The position numbers and the translations under genes were made by a program. Of a DNA stretch of 45,197 nucleotides, positions 22,448 to 32,215 are shown piece by piece. The notes under the pieces were generated by a model that did not search any database, was not told the DNA's origin, and worked only from the letters and a program-made list of their open reading frames with translations. The DNA comes from Temnopleurus reevesii (taxonomy: Eukaryota; Echinodermata; Echinoidea; Temnopleuroida; Temnopleuridae), in the NCBI GenBank assembly GCA_036244855.1, contig BQKZ01000352.1:85239-130435 (forward strand). Reading direction: 5' to 3'. Positions within the stretch are counted from its first letter, which is position 1, and each line of letters begins with the position of its first letter.

Positions 22448-22812
22448 GGGGGGGGGGGGGNNNNNNNNNNNNNNNNNNNNNNNNNNNNNNNNNNNNNNNN
22501 NNNNNNNNNNNNNNNNNNNNNNNNNNNNNNNNNNNNNNNNNNNNNNNNNNNNNNNNNNNNNNNNNNNNNNNNNNNNNNNNNNNNNNNNNNNNNNNNNNNN
22601 NNNNNNNNNNNNNNNNNNNNNNNNNNNNNNNNNNNNNNNNNNNNNNNNNNNNNNNNNNNNNNNNNNNNNNNNNNNNNNNNNNNNNNNNNNNNNNNNNNNN
22701 NNNNNNNNNNNNNNNNNNNNNNNNNNNNNNNNNNNNNNNNNNNNNNNNNNNNNNNNNNNNNNNNNNNNNNNNNNNNNNNNNNNNNNNNNNNNNNNCCCCC
22801 CCCCCCCCCCCC
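22448..22812. other. Assembly gap between a G tract and a C tract
   Basis: 335 N at 22461-22795, with poly-G on the left edge and poly-C on the right. Proteins called across it are artefacts. Gap length may be nominal. Confidence 0.99.
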
Positions 22813-22909
22813 TCCCCCTGGATCCGCCCACGAATTCATTCGACATGAATAATCGTTCAATTGAGACATCACTGAATCAGAAGAGCGCTCACTTCCTTGT
22901 CTTGTCGTA

Positions 22910-23090
22910 AAGGCCCGGGCACACCAAACACGGCACGGCACCACGGCACGGTATTTACGCCATGTCTCTCCTGTGATTGGCCAATTGTTGACCATCCTTT
23001 GCGCGGAGGAGTGTGCTGACCAATAACAACCAAGATACCGCGTAAATACCGTGCCGTGATGCCGTGACGTGTTTGGTGTGCCCGGGCCTT
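22910..23090. repeat. Hairpin MITE with TAA target duplication
   Basis: Arms 'aggcccgggcacaccaaaca' and its reverse complement continue through repeated 'cacggca' units to 'ggtatttacg', about 55 bases per arm. TAA flanks both ends, fitting a PIF/Harbinger-type MITE. It lies in intron 3. Confidence 0.85.
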
Positions 23091-23516
23091 AAGTCTAGTT
23101 TGCTTGCTTATTCTATCGTGTAATGCGATTGTAAGCTAAGACATGCCGCCTTGATAATTTCGTGCCACGCAGGAATGGCGTCGCAAAAAGGAATAGTGCA
23201 TATTCAGAGTTGACGAGATGCATTTGTAGCCCTTCTGTTGTAACTTTTGAGACAAGGAAGTAAAATGACAGTATAATCATGAATCGATATTAACACAACT
23301 TCGGTGAAACACAATAATAGTAAAATAAAAGGAGTAGAAATGTGAAAAAATTCTGTGAATATACCTCTGAAATGGGTTATTCATCGTTTTTTTTTGTGTG
23401 TATATTGATTATTTTATGTTGAACTTACGGAAATAAAATACAAATAACCAAACAGAGGAACGGGGATTATCGCTCAGGTTTTTGAGATTTAAATTGGAAT
23501 GACCGAACATGACCGA

Positions 23517-23652
23517 ATGTTTCACCAGGGTAAGAAAGGTTCAAAGAAAGCCTTTACGAACGACAGGTATCAATTCTTGTGCTCAATCTCATGAGTAATC
23601 AGTTGTTCTTACAGTCAGTGACAGTCTATCGTAACTTTGTGGAACACCGCCA
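23517..23652. repeat. 'gtttcac..acgaacgac' MITE, intron 3
   Basis: Begins 'atgtttcaccagggtaag', has 'acgaacgacaggtatcaattcttgtgctca', ends 'aactttgtggaacaccgcc'. Same family as 10918-11090. Confidence 0.65.
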
Positions 23653-23855
23653 AGGGTGGGAAATTATGTACAATGATATGAAGTTACATTACAAATCATG
23701 CAGATGTCAACTTGTACTAATTTTAACCCTGTTTGTTCGTAATAAGATTTGTTAGGGTACGGTATTCATTTCCGTTTCGCTGTGGCAGTAAAACAATTGC
23801 ATAAAACAGAAACAAAAGCCAAAACTAAAATTAAGTGGTTGCGATGGTTACTTAC

Positions 23856-25123
23856 GAGCAATAGGTATCCTGTAAAAGCTGAAGTCGCGATATCAGCACG
23901 AGCTTCGATCCTGAAATCTCCGTCGCCGAGAACAGGACTCAATGTGGCGCACCTGTATCTCGATCCATCGTCCGACCGGTGAACGATGACGGACCGACCA
24001 GAGACACTCCTCGGTCCGAACAGTGAGAGACTTGAGTCCGAGTAGGTGGTGCTGACCGATTGTAGGCCATCCCAGTATCCGTACTTCCCGCTCAGGTCGC
24101 CGTTCTCGTAGTAATCCACCGTTCCGACAGCTGGAGATCCGATGACTCCGAATGGGTTGTAGTGTCCCTGAGTGCTGGTACCGCTGCACGGTGAGGCATC
24201 ACTGTAAGGCACGGGGAGGACGTGGATATGCCAAGGTCCGACCAAGCCGCCAAGACCCTGGAGGTCTGCTGCAACGGTAACAGGGTCGAATTCGGAATCC
24301 TGCGTGAAGGATACGGAGCCAGTGATCGGGGCAGAGTTCCACATGCTGGCCGTAGCTCTTGCCTGGAAGACCTCGAGCGTGTCACCACAGCCGAGTCTTT
24401 CCGGTGCGCCATCCTTGACGTGCACAACCACTGCTCGGTCAGCTATGGTGTAGACGCCCGAGAGTGGGAGCTGGACGTCCGTGAAGAAGTACTTCCCGAC
24501 TTGCGTACGCACCGATCCGGGGATCCTGATCCTGCCGTATTTCTTCGAGAAATCACCGATCTCGCACCGTCTGGTGACATGGGTATCGCATTCTGTTGCG
24601 TATTCCTCGGTGAGCTTCACATCGAACGGATTGAAATGTCCCAGAGTGCTGGAGCAGCGTCCGGTCTGATCCAGGTGGTCATCACCGAGTTTGGCAATGT
24701 GGATATGCCAGTCGTGATCCTCAGTCGAGCCCTCGCCGTCGCTATGAGCAATGTCGACGAACACCGACGTGTCCGAGTAGGGGTCTTCGGCATCCTGTCT
24801 GAAGGTGATCTGGCCGACCAGAGGGTAGGTGAACACCGCGGTGATAGTACTAACCGGGGTCGGGTACTCGATGATTCCGTAAGCCCAACGGGCCGAGTTA
24901 GCCAGGTGAACGATGACGGAGCGACCGAAGATGCTGTTCTCTCCGAACAGAGGCATGTTCCAGTCCAGGAAGATGCCGCTAAAGTCGTTCATTCCCGCTA
25001 AGCTGCCGAACTTGCCGCTGATGTCTCCGAGTTCGTACTGGTCGTTGGTGCCATTGGGGTAGTCAGGGTCTGTGGTCGTGTCGATGTTGTATGGGTTGAA
25101 GTGGCCGGCCACGTTATCAGCGC
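23856..25123 (-). CDS. Exon 3: intact copper-only SOD repeats D3 (second half), D4, D5 and start of D6
   Basis: This 1268-base exon encodes residues 346-767. The acceptor is ATCTTTGCAG (phase 1) and the donor CTC|GTAAGT (phase 0). D3 supplies His352 (GHFNP) and His417 (GRSVIVH). D4 has WHIH (His484, His486), GHFNP (His507) and His579, with Cys501 and Cys590 placed as the SOD disulfide, plus an extra pair Cys523/Cys531. D5 has WHIH (His643, His645), GHYNP (His665), GRSVIVH (His726) and Cys657/Cys736. Each repeat has ExGD (E375/D378, E532/D535, E684/D687), the spacing of the Glu/Asp pair that supports the copper site in copper-only SODs when zinc is absent. D3 lacks both disulfide cysteines; its 'WAYGII' has Tyr where SOD1 has Cys. 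The exon ends after the first strands of D6. This is the catalytic core if the protein is an enzyme. Confidence 0.96.
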
Positions 25124-25326
25124 CTGCAAAGATGATAATATATAGAATAAAATATAGATTGGCCTAATATTAATGCACATCATCGTTTATCGTTATTATA
25201 TTCTTGTGCCAATGCGTGAACTAACTACTATGTTCAGAATATAATACGGTTATTCATGACATAAGAAATTAGAGTGCAAATAACTAAACCTGCTAAACCA
25301 AATGAACCAAATGTTTTCTTATCAAG

Positions 25327-25602
25327 AGCCCCAGTTACATAGATGCCCCGTCTGAACGCGATTCAACACGACTCTTTTTTCGTTGGCAGCTAACCAACAT
25401 GTTGAATCATGTTGAATCGTGTTGTTTCCGGGCTTCTATGTGACTGGGGCCTAAAGAGAAAGCATTCAGTACTACCCCTGTCACACAGAAACTCCGATTC
25501 AACACGATTCAACGTGACTCTCTTCTAATTTAAAAGTTTACAGCCCTTGAACAAAGAGTCGTGTTGAGCCGTCTTCATTCGGGGCTTCTATTTGACTAGG
25601 AG
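25327..25602. repeat. Pair of hairpin MITEs, same family as 4594-4993
   Basis: Copies at 25327-25452 and 25473-25602, each with 'gattcaacacgactc' and 'agtcgtgttga' arms and 'ggggcttctat' near the right end. They lie in intron 2, 200 bases upstream of exon 3. Confidence 0.8.
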
Positions 25603-26464
25603 GTTATAAAGATTTTTCACCCAGTTTTTCAATTGGGGAATGAACACTGATTTTACATAACATATATCAATATTCATGAACGGTTGGCACTTCTGAAATT
25701 ACACAATTGCACAAGGGTTTACGCAACCAAAACTTAACGTCTTTTCTTGACATTAGCCATTTCCTACCTGATTGATTTCGGTTGGCCACCGTAGAAATAA
25801 ATCCTTTTGTAAAAGCAAATATCTTTTGACTATGTGCACAAACCTGAATGCTATCACAATGCTTTGGTCTAATTACACCATTCATTTCCGTATATGCACT
25901 CTAAAATTGAAAGTTTGGTCATCAATTACGTCATTTTGTGTCTCACCAATTTTTGGCAGCTCTTTGCAAAAAACATCTAATATCGTGATTAGGTAATTAA
26001 ACATTTTAAACAGGAATTAAAAAGATGGAATGTTTTAGGTCGTCGGAGTCAGCGACAGATACATAACAATTATTGGTAATCTGAAACTGTGAATGTTTTA
26101 TTGAAAATGTTTAATACTTCATTGGAAATTATGTGAAATATTTGCAAAACGACGAATGTTGATGGGTCGCATACGATTACTCAATAGCTTAACAACATCC
26201 CCAATTTGCATAATATTCATCTAAAACATCTCTAAGTGGTTATTTGTGATCGCTTTTCAGTGTATTATTCAACAATGCTCATGCAATCTAATGGTAATAC
26301 TAGTCCCAGTAAACTTAAAAATTATCATGATAAAAACAAGACATTCCAAGTGCGTGTTCCTCGTGAACTCTATTGTGATGAATGAACTTGCAATGATATT
26401 TCTTTCTTTTTTAAATCCAACTTTGTCTTTGGTAAAAAAAAATGCATGCAGGAATTTACAGTAG
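25603..26464. other. Intron 2 sequence, nothing recognised
   Basis: AT-rich, no exon-like segment. Confidence 0.45.
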
Positions 26465-26711
26465 TTGGGTTCACACTGAGAGCGGAAACCTTAAGGTTTC
26501 GGAAACCTCGACATAAATACGGAAGCATACACGTGCAGCGTGAAGGGGATAGTAAAAGCCATCTTCTCGTTTGTGGAAGTCGTCTCCAATCATTTTCGAC
26601 CAAAACAAGGAGCCCCCGTGAGTTAAATAATTCGCCTTCGCGTTGAATGTATGCACTTCCATAATTCTGATTTCTGAAACTTTTAGGTTTTGGCTCTGAG
26701 TGTGAACCCTA
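26465..26711. repeat. MITE with 'ttgggttcacactgagagc' ends
   Basis: Left end 'ttgggttcacactgagagcggaaacctt', right end the reverse complement of 'aggttttggctctgagtgtgaaccc'. Shares ends and inner motifs ('tacggaagcatacacgtgcagcg') with the element at 44005-44631. Confidence 0.8.
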
Positions 26712-26734
26712 CTCTAATAAGGTTGGGTTCATTG

Positions 26735-26905
26735 TAAAAGTTCATAGGCATAAAACAGAAATTTCAACAAATACTTTGCTCATCGTGACAATTTTTTTTC
26801 TTCATAAAAGGTGCGTATACATTCTTCTGAAAAAGGTGGGTTAATTGTGAAAGTTCATCGATACAGAACTTCGAATTTCAACAAAAATTGTCCTTCTCTC
26901 TCAAA
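26735..26905 (+). repeat. Short direct repeat, two units of ~96 bases
   Basis: 'ggttgggttcattgtaaaagttcat' to 'atttcaacaaa' recurs as 'ggtgggttaattgtgaaagttcat' to 'atttcaacaaaa'. Confidence 0.55.
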
Positions 26906-27378
26906 AAATGATGTCATCATAAAATTCCAAACTGTCTGATGTGACAAAGAGCTTAGAATTGTCACGCCAATTTCTCTCTCGACACTACGTGACTTCATGA
27001 TCTTGAAAGGTCTTTCGGTTTAGGACATACGATTACCCATTTCTGCTTGGCAAATCATCGACATTCTTTGGGATTTATTTATGATCTTTCTGTGAATAAT
27101 GGTGCATTTCTAGGTAAAGAGAAGAGTTCACGCACATGAAACATTTTAAAGTGTTTGTGCTTGATTCTGCTACATGTGATTTTAAGTGCTCTGTGCATTA
27201 TCATCAGATAATTGCAAGGCTAACATACCATAATTTTGTGTGCATCTTTATCAGCATGCACTGAACTAACTTTGGGTACATTATTGCACCTTCTTGGTAA
27301 AAAAAATCAAATTATTCTTGAAAATTATCACCTAATCATTCTTAAAATGTCATTCTTAGAAGTATCTCTGTGATACAT

Positions 27379-27561
27379 TACAGTCAAACCTGTCTACAGT
27401 GGCCACCCCAAGGGAAACAGAAAAAGTGGCCACTGTAGACATGTGGCCTCTATAGACATGTTCTATAACATGTATTTTCATCTGGAGGGAATCAATTTAA
27501 GTGGCCACGATAGACAGGTGGTCACTATAGACAGTGGTCACTATAGACAGGTTTGACTGTA
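27379..27561. repeat. 183-base MITE with TA target and 'cagtcaaacctgtcta' ends
   Basis: Terminal inverted repeats of about 27 bases, TACAGTCAAACCTGTCTA at both ends, with TA flanks, and inner copies of 'gtggccactgtagaca'. Ends of this type belong to Tc1/mariner-pogo relatives. Confidence 0.85.
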
Positions 27562-28141
27562 TTTCCTTTTCTGGTGAAACCAACCATGCTGATGGGACAT
27601 GGTTTGATTGAAGAATGTCGACTTGTTTGTGGAATACTTAGAATCCCTGGTGTATATATATCGGCGTAAAGAATGATGATCATTCTGACATTTCGCTATC
27701 AGATTAGAACAAACCTAAGTCATCTTTAGTGTTGATCTAACGCTGTCACAAAATATTGATACAGAATCGATATCAAATTAACCCCATATTTTTGGTATTG
27801 TGTGGGAAGTGTGTTGGAATACAAAAGTGCACGTGTTTTTCGGCAATTCTATGAATAAATGTCACGTCCGTAACGCTAATGTTACCATAACAGCTCTTAT
27901 GAATTTCCTTGAAACCTAATATGTATGCACTAAATATTGTGTCTTATATAGAGTTTAGATTTAAAGAAATTCCATTGAATAGATAGATGTCAAGAGATTC
28001 AATGCTGATATAAAGTAACAGACGTGACACTATTTCATAGAATTGCCCTGGACTATTTCGAGGTGATAAACATTTATTACCAGACAAGGAACAAATACTC
28101 ACAATCACCGATACACACATTGCAAGACGGATATGAAGAAG

Positions 28142-28400
28142 CGTTATCAGCGCTACATTTCTCTGATAAATTAGGGAACAAACAAGTAAACATTGAAAAC
28201 AAATTGACAAATACAATAGCTTGATTTTTATACATTCTACTGGAATACCATTTGAGATACATGGAAACAAAACAAAAAAAATATCAAGAGAAAAACATTT
28301 TACTGATAAATTATCAGCGCTACATTTCTCTGATGAATTAGGGAATAAACAAGTAAACAATGACAAAAATGGACGAATACAATAATAGTTTTGTTTCTAA
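28142..28400 (+). repeat. Partial tandem duplication, spacing ~168 bases
   Basis: 'ttatcagcgctacatttctctgat.aattaggga.aaacaagtaaaca' occurs at 28144 and 28311. The ORF of 140 codons on the minus strand spans both copies and looks like chance. Confidence 0.7.
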
Positions 28401-28509
28401 CTTCTAAGGGAATACTATGTAACACAAATAGAATGAATTAAAATTTAAGCTAATTAAAGTCACCTTCACTGTGAACATAAAGAAACAAATAGATTGAACA
28501 ACTTAGCCA

Positions 28510-28712
28510 ATTTCCATTTAAGCCTACGCAATACCTAGATAGACACAAAAGGAAAATCCTTTCTTCTCTTCTGTGGAGAAATGATATGAAGGTGCACACC
28601 TGTTCAGTGAATAAACAGTGATTTTTTTTCTGATCACGAAGCTATTGTAATGGTATGAATGGACTTTGTTTGCTTTGTTCAATTTCTTCGCCCTTCTGCT
28701 CATAGTGCGTAT
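28510..28712 (+). repeat. Dispersed repeat, diverged copy at about 42785-42990
   Basis: Both copies share 'tagat.gacacaaaa', 'gaagctattgtaa', 'ttctgctcacagtgcg' or close forms, in order. No coding capacity. Confidence 0.5.
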
Positions 28713-29191
28713 AAAAGAAAGATATCTTCAAAGACTAAACTGTTCCTATTTCTGCAATAATAATCATATAATAATGACGTTGCACTTTCTTCTTCCTTTG
28801 TTGAGCACGTCTTATTTCTCCTAATGATTGACGAAAGGTGGAACTTTCATGTCGTCTGCGTAAATATTGAATCATTATCATGAAAAAAAATGTCGTGTTC
28901 GCATCCACACGTACTGTTATATTTTCTCAAAAAACAGAACGCGACTCCTTGAAAGTAAAGACATTGTTGTTTGCTTAAAGGAAGAATGATGAAAGATCCC
29001 TATTGAGCTGTAACGCAGTGATGGACAACCTTGAAGAGTCCTGGCTCATTTTGATGCCAATGAGTTACTTTCCTTGAGTATTGAACAGAAAATGGATAAA
29101 AAAGTGTGATTGCTACATCAATTAATTACGACCACGCGCTAAAAACCTGAATCTTTCTGGTTATATACGTAACAGAGAATGGTCCTAGGTT
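28713..29191. other. Intron 2 sequence, nothing recognised
   Basis: AT-rich sequence; no structure noticed. Confidence 0.4.
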
Positions 29192-29363
29192 GTGCTTCAT
29201 AAAGCTATCGTAGATCTACGAATTTCTCTCTACGAACGACTGATGACGCTTTCCTGCACACAATGCTATTCCCTGGTGTTGAATGTACCCGAGATAGAGT
29301 CACCAGTTGTTCGTAGAGGCGTGCGTAGACCTACGAACAGCTTCATGAAACACAATCCTGGTA
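29192..29363. repeat. MITE next to the exon 2 donor
   Basis: 'tgcttcataaagctatcgtagatctacgaa' pairs with 'cgtagacctacgaacagcttcatgaaacac'. It stops about 15 bases short of the exon 2 splice donor. Confidence 0.65.
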
Positions 29364-29379
29364 GAAAATGGAAACTTAC

Positions 29380-30381
29380 TTCCAGGGAAGTCCGTTGTGA
29401 GGAACCTCATCGGCACGGGGAACTTGTGGACGTGGTATCCTCCTGCCATTCCTCGAAGATTCCTCAGGTCTACTGTGATGTTGGTGGAATCCCAGAGCGA
29501 AGCCTGACTGAAGGTAACAGTTCCGGTCACGTTGTTCGTACTGAACTCTGCCCGAACGGTCTTTGACCTCACCATGCGGATCGGTGAACACGCAGCCTTG
29601 TTGCATCCATCCCCGACCATTGTGAAGACCAGGGATCTGTTGAGGATGGAGTTTGCCCCAAGCAAGGAGAGGGTGGGGGCGACGTAAAAGTACCTCTGGC
29701 GGAGATGGACGGTTTTGACATTGACACTGCTGAATATGGGAGTGAGATCGGCGAAGACATCGTTGCTGGTTGCGGTACACCACGCCTCGACTGTCATGTC
29801 TTTAGTGATACCCGTGTTGTCGCTGATGTGCCAGTTGAAGTCCTGCGCGACGATCGGCTCCGTTACGTCGAAGAGGTCAACGTAGATCGTCGTATCGGCA
29901 CCGGCGACATCGCTGCGCTGGCGGAACGTGACGGTCCCAGCGAAAGGCGTCCCGAACTGCGCAACGGCCGTGATGACGTCACCCGCGGGGATGATAGAGG
30001 CACAATAGACGACGGAGTTCGCGTCTTGGATCGAAAGTGCACGTCCGCTGATACTCTCGCTTCCGTTTAACCTCAACGCGGCATCTACGTAAACGGACCC
30101 AGTGGTCACATTGGTTAGAAGACCGACGGACGTCGACAAGTTCTTGAAAATGGGCCCGATGTACTCTTCGGCGCATTTATCATCGCGGTCGTAAAGCATC
30201 GGAAGTGTTCGGATGCTCCACTGATAGTTCTGCCCCGCTGTGAGGCCGACAAGAGGGTCGACCTGTATTTTGACGCCCGAGGTTGCGGCATCTTCTGTGA
30301 AAGTGACGCGGCCGCTCACTCCTTTGATACTGAAGGTGGCTATGTGTTCTGAGGCTGATGCGAGGGACACCAGCATCATAC
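29380..30381 (-). CDS. Exon 2: SOD-like repeats D1, D2 and first half of D3
   Basis: This 1002-base exon encodes residues 12-344, with split codons at both ends. The acceptor is TTTTCCCATCAG and the donor GGAA|GTAAGT; both introns are phase 1. D1 (about 21-144) and D2 (about 145-277) keep the SOD beta-strand rhythm (GxVTFTE, GTVTFRQ) but have lost the copper site: D1 has WSIR at 65-68 where WHIH is expected, and GRALSIQ where GRSVIVH is expected; D2 has WHIS at 194-197 and NRSLVFT. D3 begins near 278 and has an intact YHVH with His327 and His329; the exon ends just before its GHFNP. Sequons NLS, NVT, NGS, NRS, NVT and NIT are visible, fitting an extracellular protein. The exon is clearly richer in G and C than its introns. 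D1 and D2 are probably structural rather than catalytic (inference). Confidence 0.94.
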
Positions 30382-30875
30382 CTGATGGGAAAAGATAGCA
30401 AGAAAATTATGGGTTAAAATTCAGGAATTGATTTATAAGTGTTGAAAATTAATATAGACATAGGCGATGACAACAATATTTGCAAAACAATGGATATCGA
30501 ATACAGATTAAAAAGTCTAATTATTAGTTCACCGATATAGAGAGTATAACTATCAGATAGCACCATCAGAAAATGATTCATTTTTCAATAACATAAAAAT
30601 AGAGAGTAAATCATTAATCGATCAACCTAGAAAAATGCAAGCGTGTCAAACATATGATTGACAAGCTTAGTTCTGCAGGTACCTGCATGTAAAGAACATT
30701 GATTAACCATGAATTTGTTTCTCTGCTTTTTACAAATAAAGCAATGTGGTATAGCAACCTATTCAGTATTGTTTCAGTTTAATAGCTTATCAACCCTACA
30801 GACTTTTTTTTATAACGAAATCATTCCATCGTTCTCTGCTTTCAGGTGTCACTGTCAGTGACCTACATATCTTAC

Positions 30876-30906
30876 AAAACAGCAGACGATGGAGGAACCT
30901 TCCCAT
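30876..30906 (-). CDS. Exon 1: start codon and first half of signal peptide
   Basis: This exon encodes residues 1-10 (MGRFLHRLLF) plus the first base of codon 11, then a consensus donor GTAAG at 30875-30871. Joined in phase 1 to exon 2 it gives a classic signal peptide: Met, two basic residues, a hydrophobic core (LLFCMMLVSLA) and an ASA-SE cleavage site after residue 20. An in-frame TGA lies 11 codons upstream of the ATG, and no other in-frame Met lies between, which supports this start. The base at -3 is T and +4 is G, so the start context is moderate. An out-of-frame ATG 28 bases upstream opens a short overlapping reading frame that could damp translation. The exon is too short for ORF calling; it was found by requiring phase 1 and a hydrophobic leader. 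Confidence 0.82.
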
Positions 30907-30992
30907 TGACTTTTCTTGTCCAGGGGTTTCATATACTCAACAATCTTAGGGCCCGGCGCAAACGACTTGTTAGTTTTCATAGTAGACATCCA

Positions 30993-31000
30993 CTTTTATG
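30993..31000 (-). promoter_or_regulatory. Possible TATA-like element upstream of exon 1
   Basis: On the minus strand CATAAAAG lies about 90 bases upstream of the start codon, which would place transcription start near 30965 and give a 5' UTR of about 60 bases with GC-rich GGGCCC inside. No initiator or CAAT motif is convincing. Position and sequence only; weak. Confidence 0.25.
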
Positions 31001-31849
31001 ACAGCATCGGTTGGTTGTTCAATTCATTGCAATATGCCTGTTTACTGACATATTCAAATTTATGAACGTTTCATGCCAACTAACATAATTGGAGTATTCC
31101 TTAAACCTGTTAGTAACAATTGATCTACAATACCTGGAATCCAATTTACATACATTACATGTTGCTATGTGGGGCAAACCTCGGGAAAGCTTTCGGGTCG
31201 TTAAGAACAAACTTTGTGTGTAGAGAATGCATAACATTTGCGTTTATTAGTACACCCGGCCACCTATTGATTCGTCAAAGATCACTGTGGTCTTTAAGGG
31301 GCAAAATTGAATTTGACAATTGCATTAAAATCTACAAAATAGTTCTATTCTTTCAGATAATTCAGATATATACCTATGACATTCGGTTCAAGCTCGAAGA
31401 ACGCTATATAAAAAGGGCTATACAAATGTAATTCTGTGTATTTCATTTTTGTTCTTTTTTCTTTGTTTTTTGAAAGCCGCTAAATATAACAGATGAAGTA
31501 TAATCACCGATGGAGTTACTTCAGTAAAATAACATACGAAGCAAGTACATACAATTTTCTTCTCCACAATATCAGGTAACATCCCACTTAAAATGACGCT
31601 CCGTCTGACGGGGGCTCATCTCAAAGAACCCAACGTTTCCCAATGGACCGTACAGGAGAACTACTTAAGGTAGCATTGTTGCCTACTTGGCCCGCCTCAG
31701 AATGACACGAGAGATGCGACTCGAGGGTAACCCGAGAAGGGTGCCCTGGAAAATCAACAGTCTGTACTTTCATTGAAACCGCCACCATCACCACCAAAAC
31801 CTCAAAACGCTTAATCCATTCAGTACAGGAATTATTTTATATAGCCAAT
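31001..31849. other. Upstream flank of the SOD-repeat gene
   Basis: AT-rich. 'gaacgctatataaaaagggctatacaaatg' at 31400-31429 resembles a SINE 3' tail. Promoter elements beyond the weak TATA-like site cannot be named. Confidence 0.4.
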
Positions 31850-32215
31850 CAATCAGTATTTCTGTCTTAAATTGGCAACATTGAAATGTTCAATTCTATC
31901 ACTTGCTTAATACAGCATTCCAATTTAGTGCGATGTTACCAAATTGAATCTTCATTACCAAACTTCATGCCAATTTACGTGAAAGATATTGATTTGTAAA
32001 TGTTAATTGTGTTGCAAATTTGAGGATGTATGGCAATTTAGGTGATTGTTTTCAGTTGAAAAATTCTCTTTGAGAAAACAGCAAATGGTAGCACAACAGT
32101 AATGGTCAGATTTAGTGCAGATTTTTTCTCTTGCTTCCCATGCATCTTGTATATTTTTAAGGTCCTGCATCAAAAGTTATTGAACCAAAACACAAAATGT
32201 GTTCTATAACGTCAC
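31850..32215 (+). repeat. Long dispersed repeat, copy of 2440-2775
   Basis: Same block order as the copy at 2440, with many substitutions; slightly longer. Non-coding. Confidence 0.65.

Larger units (their letters stand above)
8700..30906 (-). other. Gene span: copper-only SOD-repeat protein, ten coding exons
   Basis: Minus-strand gene assembled by hand from splice sites. Coding exons in order: 30906-30876, 30381-29380, 25123-23856, 21736-21656, 20977-20882, 13313-13172, 12390-12264, 11595-11468, 10181-10089, 8800-8700. Intron phases are 1,1,0,0,0,1,2,1,1, every intron is GT-AG, and the sum is 3069 bases (1022 residues and TAA). The product has a signal peptide, about seven Cu/Zn-SOD-like repeats and a GPI-type tail, so it should sit on the cell surface or be secreted. 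D3 (about 270-430), D4 (435-595) and D5 (600-745) keep the two His of HxH, the His of GH[FY]NP and the His ending GRSVIVH. D1, D2, D6 and D7 have lost them. Zinc-site histidines are absent, as in copper-only SODs; each intact repeat has an ExGD motif. Known of the family: copper-only SODs dismutate superoxide outside the cell. Activity here is inference. Confidence 0.9.

Noticed and set aside
22363..22995. ORFs of 135-210 codons running through the N gap
   Set aside because: They consist mostly of undefined residues between poly-Gly and poly-Pro.
24222..25001. 259-codon plus-strand ORF opposite exon 3
   Set aside because: It is the antisense shadow of the SOD-repeat exon; the minus strand has clear family motifs and splice sites.
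27944..28366. 140-codon minus-strand ORF with repeated SLFTCLFPN segment
   Set aside because: The internal repeat comes from the DNA-level duplication at 28142-28400.
29192..30070. Plus-strand and other minus-frame ORFs around exon 2
   Set aside because: Shadows of exon 2; no motif of their own.
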